A stretch of 64,000 nt of DNA from Porphyromonas pogonae (GCF_036320655.1 NZ_CP143258.1:310001-374000); one strand, 5' to 3'. Shown: positions 37,844 to 46,948, counted from the first letter of the stretch. Made by a program: numbers and translations. The notes: generated by a model not told the origin, from the sequence alone.

Positions 37844-37879
37844 GAGGTCATAAGTTGAGCTAATCTTACTTATGACCTC
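37844..37879. terminator. Bidirectional terminator between mscS-like gene and trpB
   Basis: GAGGTCATAAGT (37844-37855) pairs with ACTTATGACCTC (37868-37879), a perfect 12-bp stem between two convergent genes. T-rich DNA follows on the plus side. Confidence 0.75.
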
Positions 37880-37905
37880 TTCTTTATCCCCTGATCAAAT
37901 GCTCT

Positions 37906-39261
37906 TCACATCCCTTCAAGATTTTTGGCAATCGTTTCATCGGACAAGGTATAATTAACCAAATCGCCGGACAAGAACTTGTCATAAGACGCCATATCTA
38001 TCAAACCATGACCGGAAAGGTTGAAAAGGATTACCTTAGCCTCTCCACTTTCTTTACATTTATTGGCTTCTCTCACTGCTGCAGCTATGGCATGGCACGA
38101 CTCAGGTGCAGGTATAATACCTTCGCTCTTGGCAAAAAGGACTCCGGATTCAAAAGATTCCAACTGAGGGATATCGGCAGCTTCCATCAGACCATCCTTG
38201 AGCAGTTGTGATACGATGACACCGGCGCCGTGATAGCGCAATCCACCGGCATGTATATTGGCAGGTGCAAAGTTGTGACCCAGTGTGTACATGGGGAGGA
38301 GCGGTGTATAGCCGGCTTCGTCACCGAAGTCATATTTGAATTGTCCTCTTGTAAGCTTGGGGCAGGATGCAGGCTCGGCAGCAACATAGCGCCTTTGCTT
38401 ACCGCCATTGAATCCATGGCGCATAAAAGGAAAACACAAACCTCCGAAATTGGATCCTCCGCCGAAACATCCGATGATAATATCAGGATCTTCACCTGCG
38501 AGTTCCATCTGCTTTTCGGCTTCAAGACCTATCACTGTCTGATGCAGTGTCACGTGACTCAACACAGACCCCAGAGTATACTTGCAGTTGGGAGTGGATC
38601 TTGCCAGCTCTATAGCCTCGGAGATAGCCGTACCCAAAGAGCCTTGGTGATTGGGCTGAGCGGTGAGCACATCCTTACCGGCACGTGTAGACATAGAAGG
38701 AGAAGGTGTCACTTGTGCACCGAATGTCTGCATGATACTTCTTCTGTAGGGCTTCTGCTCATAACTGATCTTCACTTGGTACACGGCAGCATCTAAACCG
38801 AACACACTCGCAGCATATGACAACGCTGCCCCCCACTGCCCGGCACCGGTCTCGGTAGTAATATTGGTCACGCCCTCTTGTTTGCAATAGTACGCTTGAG
38901 CAAGTGCGGAGTTAAGCTTATGGGAGCCTATGGGACTTACACTTTCATTCTTGAAATAGATGTGAGCCGGTGTACCCAATGCCTCTTCCAATCCATAAGC
39001 GCGCACCAGCGGAGTACAGCGATAGTTCTTGTAGCGCTCACGCACTTCATGCGGAATTTCGATCCATGTGTCCGTTTGATTAAGTTCCTGTCGGCATAGC
39101 TCTTCTGCAAAAATAGGATACATGTCCTCCGCTTTCAGCGGATTCTTGGTCTGAGGGTTCAGAGGTGGTAGAGGCTTGTTGGCCATTTCCGCCTGAATAT
39201 TATACCAGTACTTCGGTATATCTTCCTCTGAAAGCATAAACTTCTTAGTTCTTTCTTTCAT
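37906..39261 (-). CDS. trpB: Tryptophan synthase beta chain, TrpB2 type
   Basis: PLP enzyme joining indole and serine. At 451 residues it belongs to the longer TrpB2 class rather than the TrpA-partnered TrpB1. The PLP lysine is in SPIGSHKLNSALAQAYYCKQ; the Gly-rich phosphate site is IIGCFGGGSNFGGLCFPF. No trpA or other trp gene is near, as usual for TrpB2, which probably salvages free indole or supports tryptophan supply independently. Confidence 0.93.
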   Translation of the reverse strand: MKERTKKFMLSEEDIPKYWYNIQAEMANKPLPPLNPQTKNPLKAEDMYPIFAEELCRQELNQTDTWIEIPHEVRERYKNYRCTPLVRAYGLEEALGTPAHIYFKNESVSPIGSHKLNSALAQAYYCKQEGVTNITTETGAGQWGAALSYAASVFGLDAAVYQVKISYEQKPYRRSIMQTFGAQVTPSPSMSTRAGKDVLTAQPNHQGSLGTAISEAIELARSTPNCKYTLGSVLSHVTLHQTVIGLEAEKQMELAGEDPDIIIGCFGGGSNFGGLCFPFMRHGFNGGKQRRYVAAEPASCPKLTRGQFKYDFGDEAGYTPLLPMYTLGHNFAPANIHAGGLRYHGAGVIVSQLLKDGLMEAADIPQLESFESGVLFAKSEGIIPAPESCHAIAAAVREANKCKESGEAKVILFNLSGHGLIDMASYDKFLSGDLVNYTLSDETIAKNLEGM

Positions 39262-39363
39262 TTTTAAAATTTAATAAAAAGTGATATGAGCTCCAAAAGT
39301 AATGAATTTAGTAGAAAGCTTGTAAATAAATATTTATTACTTTTAAGTCAAACTACCTATTGC

Positions 39364-39771
39364 ATGAAAAAAGAATACAATCAAATACCGTGGTTCGACA
39401 CACGCCCCAAGATGTGGCTATTCCTTGCAATCAGCCTCGTCCTATGTCTACTGATCATGTTCGCCTTCGAGACGAGTTTCGGACGTACGCAGAATATGTT
39501 TGTCAGCTTAGTGGTTATATCTATTTACGTGGTAGCATACATTGGTTTTCTTTTCCCCTACAACTTTGTGTTGGATACGGACAGAGGGTTGTTTTACTCA
39601 CAAACATTATTTCTCCCCGCCAATAGCCGGGTAAAACTTGCTGATGTACAATCCGCAGAAGTCGAGCGCAAATATCTTCGTATACAAAAGCAAGGCGGAG
39701 TCAAGTTTGTACGCATGCGTCATGCACATCGGGCAGCGGATGACATCAACAACGCTACTCTACGCAACTAA
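39364..39771 (+). CDS. Small membrane protein of unknown function
   Basis: Protein of 135 residues from the ATG at 39364 (MKKEYNQIPWFDTRPKMWLF). Two membrane segments are visible (WLFLAISLVLCLLIMF and LVVISIYVVAYIGFLFPY), then a soluble C-terminal part resembling a PH-like domain (DTDRGLFYSQ ... VKLADVQSAEVERKYLRIQ). The frame could be extended upstream to 39286, but that part overlaps the likely promoter of the divergent trpB. Not recognised. Confidence 0.6.
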   Translation: MKKEYNQIPWFDTRPKMWLFLAISLVLCLLIMFAFETSFGRTQNMFVSLVVISIYVVAYIGFLFPYNFVLDTDRGLFYSQTLFLPANSRVKLADVQSAEVERKYLRIQKQGGVKFVRMRHAHRAADDINNATLRN

Positions 39772-39849
39772 AGGGATCTCTATCCTCCGTCCCATGCAGT
39801 AGATCTCAGTAAAGATGGCTATCTTTACGCATTAACGTAAAGACATCCT

Positions 39850-42618
39850 ATGGAGAAGAAGATATTCCTGCTCGATGCTTATGCCCTCATATTTCGGGCT
39901 TATTATGCATTCATCAGAAGCCCCCGTATAGATTCCAAGGGGCGAAATACCAGTGCCATATTCGGCTTCGTGCTTATGCTCGAAGATATCCTTGAAAAGG
40001 AACGCCCTGATCTGATAGGCGTTGTATTTGACCCTCCGGGCGGTACCTTCCGCCATAAGGAATATGAGGCTTATAAAGCACAGCGCGAAGAAACGCCCGA
40101 GGCCATCAGACTATCCGTACCATACATCAAGCGCATCATAGAAGCTTACAAGATACCCATTGTGGAAGTGGAAAACTACGAAGCAGACGATGTGATAGGT
40201 ACTCTGGCAAAGCAGGCGGAGGCGCAGGGATATACTGTGATGATGGTGACGCCCGACAAAGATTACGGACAACTCGTGACGGACAAGAGCCTGATGTACC
40301 GCCCCAAAAGTTCCGGCGGTGGATACGAGATATGGGGCCCGAGTGAAGTGTGCGGGAAGTTCGGCCTCTCATCCACTAATCAAATCATAGACTACCTTGG
40401 TCTTGTAGGCGATGCCTCTGACAATATACCGGGGTGTAAAGGTATAGGCCCCAAAACAGCCGAGAAACTCCTGGCCGAGTATAAAAGTATCGATGGCATT
40501 TACGAACATATCGATGACATCAAAGGTGCCACCCGAAAGAAGTTGCTCGAAAACAAAGACGAGACATATACCTCACGCTACTTAGCGGAGATATGCACTA
40601 CGGTACCCATCGAATTTGACGAACAACCCTTCCTCAAAGAAAGCCCCGACAAAGATGCCATTCTCGAAATATTCCGCGATCTTGAGTTCAAATCTCTATT
40701 GCCTCGTGTACTCAAAGAATTTGCGGTGTCTTCTTCCAATGATAAACCTTTTATCACAGACTTATTTGCGGACAACCCTACGGATGTTTTCAAAAACGAT
40801 AATCTCACAGAGTTATCAAGTGCTGATAGTAACTATCATCTCCTTGATAGTCAGAGCAAAATAGATGAATTCTACGCACTTCTGAATAAACAGCAGAAAA
40901 TTGCTTTCGACACGGAAACCACCAATCTCGATCCACTCAAAGCCGAATTGGTAGCTATGACCTTCTCTTGGAAGTCAGGCGAAGCTTACTTCCTCCCTAT
41001 TCCACCCGAAAGAGAAAATGCCCTCGCCCTACTCCTCCCCATGAGCAAGGTATTCAAGAGTGATAAGATTTTGAAAATAGGTCAAAACCTCAAATACGAT
41101 ATACAGGTACTTGCCAACTATGACTTTGCCGTCGAAGGGCCACTCTTCGATACCATGGTGGCTCACTACCTCCTCAATCCTGACGCTCGCCACAACATGG
41201 ATGAGATGGCGGAGGTATATCTCGACTATCGCACCATACACTTCTCCGAGCTTGTAGGTAGCACAGCCAAAAAAAATTATGATCTCAGAGCCTTACCCAT
41301 ACGCAAGCTATGCGACTATGCTGCGGAAGATGCCGATATTACGTACAGGCTGTACGAGACCTTCGTGCCTCTACTGAGAGAGCAAGGGCTCGAAGAGCTC
41401 ATGCAGAATATAGAGATGCCTCTGGTACCCGTGCTTGCATCCATGGAACGTGAGGGGGTCAAGCTCGACACCGAAGTACTGGGACACAAAGCTCAGGACA
41501 TGAATGCCAAGCTACTGCGTCTGGAGAATGAAATACACCGTCTGGCAGGGCAATCATTCAACATCAATAGCAGCCAGCAAGTAGGTGCAGTGCTTTTTGA
41601 TAAACTCAAGATAGCAGACAAACCCAAGAAAACAAAAACGGGAGGTTACAGCACATCGGAAGAAGTCCTGGAGAAGTTGCGGGATAAGCACCCTATTATA
41701 GATCGCATACTGGAGTACCGTGGCCTCAAAAAACTACTGAGCACCTACATCGAGTCACTGCCCGAGCTCATCTACCCGGACGGCAAGCTGCACAGCTCCT
41801 TCAACCAAACGGTAGCTTCTACCGGCAGGCTGTCGAGTAGCAACCCTAATCTCCAGAATATCCCTATTCGTACGGAAGAAGGGCGCATGATCCGCGAAGC
41901 CTTTGTACCGGATAGTGACGAATGCGTATTCCTCAGTGCCGACTATTCGCAGATCGAGCTCCGTCTCATGGCACACCTCAGCGGTGACAAGTCGCTGATA
42001 CAGGCCTTCAACGCAGGTGAGGATATACACCGTGCCACAGCCGCCAAGATATACGGAGTAGACTCACTACTCGTGACGGACGATATGAGACGCAATGCCA
42101 AGACAGCCAATTTCGGTATCATCTACGGCATCAGCGCCTTCGGCCTCAGCGAAAGGCTCAATATACCCAGAAGCGAATCCAAAATGCTCATAGAGGGTTA
42201 TTTTGCCTCTTATCCCGGCGTCAAGGAATACATGGACAAGTCCATCGAAGATGCCAAGGAAACCGGCTATGTCACTACCCTACTGGGCAGGAAGCGGTAC
42301 CTCAAAGACATCAATAGTGCCAATGCCGTGGTGAGGGGCTATGCCGAGCGCAATGCTATCAATGCTCCCATACAAGGCACAGCGGCGGATATCATCAAGC
42401 TTGCTATGATACGTATATACAATACGATCAAGGAACGAGGACTCAAAAGCCGAATGATACTTCAGGTACATGACGAACTCAACTTCAATGTATACCGTGA
42501 CGAACTCGATGAGATGAAGCAAATAGTGCTGGACGGCATGCAGGGCGTATTGCCCCACCTCAAAGTCCCGCTCATAGCAGAAATGGGTGTAGGAGCCAAC
42601 TGGCTCGAAGCCCACTAA
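39850..42618 (+). CDS. polA: DNA polymerase I
   Basis: Repair and Okazaki-fragment polymerase of 922 residues. In order: 5' nuclease (about 1-290; NYEADDVIGTLAKQAE), 3'-5' exonuclease (about 330-500) with intact FDTETTNLDPLKAEL so proofreading is probably active, and the polymerase domain with motif A (LSADYSQIELRLMAHLSGD), motif B (RRNAKTANFGIIYGIS) and motif C (LQVHDELNF). It ends in GVGANWLEAH and is followed by its own terminator. Confidence 0.97.
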   Translation: MEKKIFLLDAYALIFRAYYAFIRSPRIDSKGRNTSAIFGFVLMLEDILEKERPDLIGVVFDPPGGTFRHKEYEAYKAQREETPEAIRLSVPYIKRIIEAYKIPIVEVENYEADDVIGTLAKQAEAQGYTVMMVTPDKDYGQLVTDKSLMYRPKSSGGGYEIWGPSEVCGKFGLSSTNQIIDYLGLVGDASDNIPGCKGIGPKTAEKLLAEYKSIDGIYEHIDDIKGATRKKLLENKDETYTSRYLAEICTTVPIEFDEQPFLKESPDKDAILEIFRDLEFKSLLPRVLKEFAVSSSNDKPFITDLFADNPTDVFKNDNLTELSSADSNYHLLDSQSKIDEFYALLNKQQKIAFDTETTNLDPLKAELVAMTFSWKSGEAYFLPIPPERENALALLLPMSKVFKSDKILKIGQNLKYDIQVLANYDFAVEGPLFDTMVAHYLLNPDARHNMDEMAEVYLDYRTIHFSELVGSTAKKNYDLRALPIRKLCDYAAEDADITYRLYETFVPLLREQGLEELMQNIEMPLVPVLASMEREGVKLDTEVLGHKAQDMNAKLLRLENEIHRLAGQSFNINSSQQVGAVLFDKLKIADKPKKTKTGGYSTSEEVLEKLRDKHPIIDRILEYRGLKKLLSTYIESLPELIYPDGKLHSSFNQTVASTGRLSSSNPNLQNIPIRTEEGRMIREAFVPDSDECVFLSADYSQIELRLMAHLSGDKSLIQAFNAGEDIHRATAAKIYGVDSLLVTDDMRRNAKTANFGIIYGISAFGLSERLNIPRSESKMLIEGYFASYPGVKEYMDKSIEDAKETGYVTTLLGRKRYLKDINSANAVVRGYAERNAINAPIQGTAADIIKLAMIRIYNTIKERGLKSRMILQVHDELNFNVYRDELDEMKQIVLDGMQGVLPHLKVPLIAEMGVGANWLEAH

Positions 42619-42643
42619 AACGCTCCAATTGCGTATATATCCG

Positions 42644-42683
42644 ATAGCCTTATACTTTGCTCCCTAAGTATAAGGCTATTTTA
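42644..42683 (+). terminator. polA terminator
   Basis: ATAGCCTTATACTT (42644-42657) pairs with AAGTATAAGGCTAT (42666-42679), a perfect 14-bp stem with an 8-nt loop, followed by TTTT. Confidence 0.88.
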
Positions 42684-42768
42684 ATACACAAATAGTTCTT
42701 TTTTTATTTAGTCGCCCCTTAAAATCGCGTTTATTTTCTGATATACAGTGAATTACATTCTTATACTC

Positions 42769-42823
42769 TTTGATAAATCTGCAAGTTTTTGTATCTTTGG
42801 ATGTAGAAACTTGCAGATTTTTT
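42769..42823 (+). promoter_or_regulatory. Transposase promoter embedded in an inverted repeat
   Basis: TTTG (42769-42772), 19 bp, TATCTTTG (42792-42799): a perfect Bacteroidetes promoter. The arm AAATCTGCAAGTTT (42775-42788) lies in the promoter spacer and its complement AAACTTGCAGATTT (42807-42820) begins at the expected transcription start, followed by a run of T and the ATG at 42824. Only read-through transcripts contain both arms. Confidence 0.85.
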
Positions 42824-44131
42824 ATGATACGCCCTACTCAAACAGTTCAATCTCTATTCTCTTCGCTGGACGATTTGCTTAACCAGCAACATCCTCTGTA
42901 TAAACTTTCCCATAAAATCGATTGGAAAAGGTTCGAAGAGGATTTTTCTTCCTTGTATTGCCCTGACAATGGTCGTCCCGGTAAGCCTATTCGTTTAATG
43001 TGTGGTCTTTTAATTCTGAAGCATTTGCGCAATATTTCAGATGAATCTGTTGTAGAACAATGGAGTGAGAACGCTTATTTTCAATATTTTTGTGGCATGC
43101 AGGAGTTTACTCCTTCCTTTCCCTGCAATGCCTCGGAACTGGTTCACTTCCGCAAACGTATCGGCGAAAGAGGGATAGAGCTTATTCTTGCAGAAAGTAT
43201 TCGTGTGAATGATGACAAAAATGAGAAGGATCACCACGATACCGCTTTTATAGACTCCACCGTGCAGGAAAAGAATGTGACTTATCCTACAGATGCCAAG
43301 TTGCATAAGAAGATAGTAGGCAAGGTTCTCAAAATCGTAAGGGCTCTCAATCTACCCATTCGTCAAAGCTATACTTTCGTATTGAAAAGAATTTATCGGG
43401 ATCAACGTTTTCGCAACCATCCCAAGAACCGTAAGAAAGCTCTTAAAGCGGATAAACGGTTACGAACAATAGCGGGACGTTTGGTTCGGGAACTTAAACG
43501 AAACCTGGGTAATAACAGGGAGTACGACAAACTCATTTCCCTCTTTGAAAGGATTCTTTCGCAACGGCGTAATTCCACTCAAAAGATTTATTCTATTCAT
43601 GAACCGGATGTTCAATGCATCAGTAAAGGTAAGGAGCACAAAAAATATGAGTTTGGAAACAAAGTCTCGATTATACGCTCCATGACGGGAGTGATTTTGG
43701 GAGCCTCTTCTTTCCGTAATGAGTATGACGGACATACCATAGAGCAAAGCCTCGATCAGGTGAAGAGACTCACGGGAGAAAGGATTAAGAAATTGGCCGG
43801 AGATAGAGGTTACCGTGGGAAAAAAGAAATAAACGGTACGCAAATATTGATTCCTGACACTCCAAAAGCTAAAGACAGTTATTATCAACGTAAAAAGAAG
43901 CATCGACTTTTCTGCAAGCGTGCAGGAATAGAACCAACTATCGGACATTTGAAGTCAGATTATCGCTTAGGACGTAACTTTTACAAAGGGCTCTTCGGGG
44001 ATGCTATCAATGTAATGTTAGCTGCAGCGGCATATAACTTCAAAAGAGCCATGAAGCTTCTTTTGTACCTAATAAACAAAATCAGCGAAACACTCCCAAT
44101 GGAGAGGATTGCGCTGAAATGTGCTTTTTAA
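42824..44131 (+). CDS. Transposase, DDE type with DUF772-like N-terminus
   Basis: Transposase of 435 residues from the ATG at 42824. A TTG 54 bp upstream would extend the frame but is the -33 element of the promoter. The N-terminal part (RPGKPIRLMCGLLILKHLRN and FCGMQEFTPSFPCNASEL) is the DUF772/InsH-like region. The catalytic acidic residues are likely in AFIDSTVQEKNVTYPTDAKL, LAGDRGYRGKKE and AGIEPTIGHLKSDYRLGRNF. The frame is uninterrupted, so the element may be active. Confidence 0.93.
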   Translation: MIRPTQTVQSLFSSLDDLLNQQHPLYKLSHKIDWKRFEEDFSSLYCPDNGRPGKPIRLMCGLLILKHLRNISDESVVEQWSENAYFQYFCGMQEFTPSFPCNASELVHFRKRIGERGIELILAESIRVNDDKNEKDHHDTAFIDSTVQEKNVTYPTDAKLHKKIVGKVLKIVRALNLPIRQSYTFVLKRIYRDQRFRNHPKNRKKALKADKRLRTIAGRLVRELKRNLGNNREYDKLISLFERILSQRRNSTQKIYSIHEPDVQCISKGKEHKKYEFGNKVSIIRSMTGVILGASSFRNEYDGHTIEQSLDQVKRLTGERIKKLAGDRGYRGKKEINGTQILIPDTPKAKDSYYQRKKKHRLFCKRAGIEPTIGHLKSDYRLGRNFYKGLFGDAINVMLAAAAYNFKRAMKLLLYLINKISETLPMERIALKCAF

Positions 44132-44143
44132 GGGACGACTATT

Positions 44144-44151
44144 TACATTTG
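44144..44151 (+). promoter_or_regulatory. -7 box left next to the IS right end
   Basis: TACATTTG lies 3 bp beyond the IS and 68 bp before the ATG of the next gene. The DNA that would hold its -33 element is now IS sequence. Confidence 0.5.
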
Positions 44152-44219
44152 CAGCGTAAAAAATAAGATCATCATACAACCACTAGCCCTGCATACAAAC
44201 TTCAACAAATATCATTTTC

Positions 44220-44945
44220 ATGAAAAAATTAGTGACACTGCTTGTATTATGCATTGCATGCATAACTATGGGATATAGCCAAAACGGCTATACACAATCT
44301 GTTTACCTCAAAAACGGTAGCATCATCAAAGGCACAGTGGTAGAGTATGTACCCGGTGAGTTTCTCAAATTAAAGACGAGAGACGGCAGCATAATGGTGT
44401 TCAAAGCAGATGAAATAATTCGCATAAACAAAGAAGCCACAACCTTCAAAAGGGAGTATAACAGCGACAAATCCAACGGAATTTTTGACAAAATGATACG
44501 CCCCGGCTATCACGGAACATTCGAGGCCGGTTATGTGATCGGAGTAGGCAAGACTATTTGGGATAGATACGAGGTAGCAACTTCACATGGCTATCAGATC
44601 AATTCTTATATTTTTACCGGTATGGGTATTACACTGAACTATGACTTCGACAAAGAAATATTCAGCATACCGGTGTACGGAGAGGTAAGAGCTCAGATGC
44701 CCTACAGCGTGGTCATGCCGTTTGCAGTGTTCAAAATGGGTTACTCCTCAGGAGATGTACACGGCCTCTATATAAGCCCTGGTATCGGAGCCAAGCTGCG
44801 ACTGGGCAGGTCTTTTGCATTCAACATCAGCATGGCATACGCCCTACAGCGACAAGATATCAATATTACATTTATGAACAATATCAAGACTACCGGTAGT
44901 ATCAATCTCGGAGGATTGTCTTTCAAGGCAGGCTTCGAATTCTAA
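44220..44945 (+). CDS. Predicted outer-membrane beta-barrel protein
   Basis: Exported protein of 241 residues with a signal peptide (LVTLLVLCIACITMGYSQ). The first 60 mature residues have a small-beta pattern (VYLKNGSIIKGTVVEYVPGE, then LKLKTRDGSIMVFKADEIIR). The remainder alternates strands rich in Gly and aromatics (GTFEAGYVIGVG, VYGEVRAQMPYSVVMPF, ISPGIGAKLRLGRS) and ends in Phe (GGLSFKAGFEF), as in outer-membrane barrels. Function unknown. Its promoter region is interrupted by the IS. Confidence 0.72.
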   Translation: MKKLVTLLVLCIACITMGYSQNGYTQSVYLKNGSIIKGTVVEYVPGEFLKLKTRDGSIMVFKADEIIRINKEATTFKREYNSDKSNGIFDKMIRPGYHGTFEAGYVIGVGKTIWDRYEVATSHGYQINSYIFTGMGITLNYDFDKEIFSIPVYGEVRAQMPYSVVMPFAVFKMGYSSGDVHGLYISPGIGAKLRLGRSFAFNISMAYALQRQDINITFMNNIKTTGSINLGGLSFKAGFEF

Positions 44946-44968
44946 GATATAGAGCATTAAATATAAAA

Positions 44969-45005
44969 AAAATGGTGCAGGAGCTATCTCCTTCTGCACC
45001 ATTTT
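44969..45005 (+). terminator. Terminator after the barrel gene
   Basis: AAAATGGTGCAG (44969-44980) pairs with CTGCACCATTTT (44994-45005), with an extra inner stem GAG/CTC. Symmetrical, so it could act in both directions. Confidence 0.8.
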
Positions 45006-45186
45006 CATATCACAGCCCCCCACCCCCAGGTCTATAAAAGGGAGCACGCCACAGATATAAAAGTAAGAGGCTATCACCCCCTACCGATCTATCATATCAG
45101 AACGTAAGGGGAACTATCATTTTGTCAACAATCAAAGCCTTGTTTCATAAACACCTGTTACAGGGATCTCAGCCATAGCAGGGGGC

Positions 45187-45217
45187 TTGACAAGGGGGGG
45201 CAAATATTGTATCTTTG
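45187..45217 (+). promoter_or_regulatory. R1-D internal promoter
   Basis: TTGACAA (45187-45193) and TATCTTTG (45210-45217), 20 bp between TTG and the -7 box, G-rich spacer. Reads into the repeat and toward the 3' end of xerD. Confidence 0.75.
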
Positions 45218-45496
45218 TATTGACAAGAATTTCTATACCACCCTTACCCTACACAGCCCCATAAGCAATATACAGACAATGGCACACCAAACGCATATCA
45301 CCTTACAGATAAATACGAATCAGCAAGGCTCATTCATTCCATTGTCACACGGAATCTCCCACAATCAGTAGTTGATATAAATATCTATACTTGGGCCACA
45401 TCGGGTTATTCACACCATCTAACTTATTGCACCTTCCCTATCACTACCCTTATTTGCCGTACAGAATTGACGATCCCATTTACGAAGCATGCAAAC

Positions 45497-45630
45497 TCAT
45501 TATACAGAGTCTGCCGACCTATCGTACACGGACAATAGACTTATCTTATACGGTCGATAATCTTATCGTACACGGACAACAGACCTATTATGAAGAGTCC
45601 ACAAACTTATCATAATAGAATTGCACATGC
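45497..45630 (+). repeat. 22-bp tandem units in R1-D
   Basis: Units start at 45497, 45519, 45541, 45563, 45585 and 45607 with exact 22-bp period. The middle ones are close to YTATCSTAYACGGACRATAG-AC; the outer ones are degenerate. The last merges with CATAATAGAATTGCACATGC. Confidence 0.85.
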
Positions 45631-45996
45631 TGTGGATAACTTGATGAAACTATCCCCTACAATAAAAAAATAAAGTATAATGAGTGTGTATTATTCAGAT
45701 ATTCATTATCACCTCATAATACGAAGAAGTGATTTATTTAGCCCTGAAATTCGGGGGATTTTAACCCTAAAATAGCTGTTTCTTATTTAAACTTTGTACA
45801 AATAAGCCTGATATCTTAACTAAGAAGTGAGAATTTTTGGTCTCCAAACCCTATTGATAAATTTAATTAATATATTGCTGTACAGAAATATAATAAGAAT
45901 CAGGGAGATTAAATTCAGATAATCAATTTTGACATTTTGTCAAAAATACTCCAGCCACTCCTTAATGCGAGGGAAAAGAGCAGTGCTTACGATATG

Positions 45997-46911
45997 CTAT
46001 GACTGATGCGTATTGCTATAGGAAATGTTGCGAGGGTGGAACTCCTCGATCTGATGCCGCAGCTGCTCCCTATCGACATGTGTATAAATCTCTGTAGTAC
46101 CTATATCCTCATGTCCCAACATCATCTGTATAGCTTGCAGGTTGGCGCCCCCCTCTAGCAAATGAGTGGCAAAGCTATGTCTGAAGGTATGAGGGCTGAT
46201 GTTCTTACTGATGCCTGCCAGGGCGGCAAGCTCCTTGATGAAGTGAAACACCATGATACGTGAGATGGCTTTGCCGCGACGGCTCAGGAAGATAAAATCT
46301 TCCTGTCCCTTGTGTGCCATAGGGCGATCCCCAGCAAGATACTTGGTAAGCTCTGCTACGGCAGACGGACTCATGGGTACCAACCTGTGCTTACGCCCCT
46401 TACCCACAACACGCAGGTATTGCTCATCGAGAAACACATCGCTAAATCTCAGGTTACACAACTCACTCACCCGAAGCCCGCAGCTATACAACACCTCCAG
46501 GATAGCCTTATTGCGCTGCCCCTCGGCTTTGGAGAGGTCTATTACCGCCATCATCTCATCGATCTCCTGCACGGTGAGTACAGTGGGAAGATATCGGCCA
46601 ATCTTGGGCGTTTCGAGCAGCTCCGAGGGGTCCGTAGAGATGAATTCCTCCAAAACAAGGAACTTCAAAAAACTTTTTACACCTGAAATAATACGGGCAA
46701 TAGAGCGGGATTGGATGCCTATATCATAGAGTGCAGCCACAAAAGTTTGCAGATTATTATAGGTGACAGCATCGAGTGTTATACCCTCATTATCAACAAA
46801 CTTGATGAGTTTGGTCGCATCCTTGAGATAGGCGTCGCAACTATTGGCAGTCAGATTAAGTTCTAACTGTAGATAGCTAAGATATCTGTCAAGTATATTC
46901 TTTGGTAACAA
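45997..46911 (-). CDS. xerD: Tyrosine recombinase XerD
   Basis: Site-specific recombinase that with XerC resolves chromosome dimers at dif; 304 residues. N-terminal core-binding domain begins LPKNILDRYLSYLQLELNLT. All catalytic residues are visible: Arg in SCGLRVSELCNLR, Lys in VVGKGRKHRLVP, His and Arg in SPHTFRHSFATHLLEGG, His in MLGHEDIGTTEIYTHV with the nucleophile Tyr. Housekeeping rather than phage type by sequence. It shares a palindromic promoter region with aroQ. Confidence 0.93.
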   Translation of the reverse strand: MLPKNILDRYLSYLQLELNLTANSCDAYLKDATKLIKFVDNEGITLDAVTYNNLQTFVAALYDIGIQSRSIARIISGVKSFLKFLVLEEFISTDPSELLETPKIGRYLPTVLTVQEIDEMMAVIDLSKAEGQRNKAILEVLYSCGLRVSELCNLRFSDVFLDEQYLRVVGKGRKHRLVPMSPSAVAELTKYLAGDRPMAHKGQEDFIFLSRRGKAISRIMVFHFIKELAALAGISKNISPHTFRHSFATHLLEGGANLQAIQMMLGHEDIGTTEIYTHVDREQLRHQIEEFHPRNISYSNTHQS

Positions 46912-46930
46912 TGGATAAGAGATATTTTGA

Positions 46931-46948
46931 TTACCTTTGCAAAGGTAA
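46931..46948. promoter_or_regulatory. Overlapping divergent -7 boxes of xerD and aroQ
   Basis: TTACCTTTGCAAAGGTAA is a perfect 18-bp palindrome that contains TACCTTTG on both strands (46932-46939 plus; 46947-46940 minus). The xerD start is 19 bp to the left and the aroQ ATG 20 bp to the right. Good -33 elements are not evident on either side. Confidence 0.6.

Larger units (their letters stand above)
42710..44140 (+). mobile_element. Complete insertion sequence, IS5/IS1182-like, 1431 bp
   Basis: Ends are AGTCGCCCCTTAAAA (42710-42724) and the complement of AGTCGTCCCTTAAAA (44126-44140): 15-bp inverted repeats with one mismatch. ATTT precedes the left end and follows the right end, a likely 4-bp target duplication. 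One transposase gene fills it, with its stop codon inside the right inverted repeat. Nothing suggests inactivation. Confidence 0.92.
45112..45945 (+). repeat. R1-D, long promoter-bearing non-coding repeat
   Basis: Complete copy: AACTATCATTTTGTCAA (45112-45128), promoter (45187-45217), the middle block AATACGAATCAGCAAGGCTC, tandem units (45497-45630), CATAATAGAATTG then TGTGGATAAC, the stem-loop CTTATTT/AAATAAG near 45781-45806, ACTAAGAAGTGAGAATTTTT and the palindrome TTTTGACATTTTGTCAAAA (45927-45945). It fills the gap between the barrel gene and the converging xerD. Confidence 0.82.

Noticed and set aside
42770-42823. Upstream TTG start for the transposase
   Set aside because: The TTG is the -33 element of a perfect promoter; the ATG at 42824 is downstream of the predicted transcript start.
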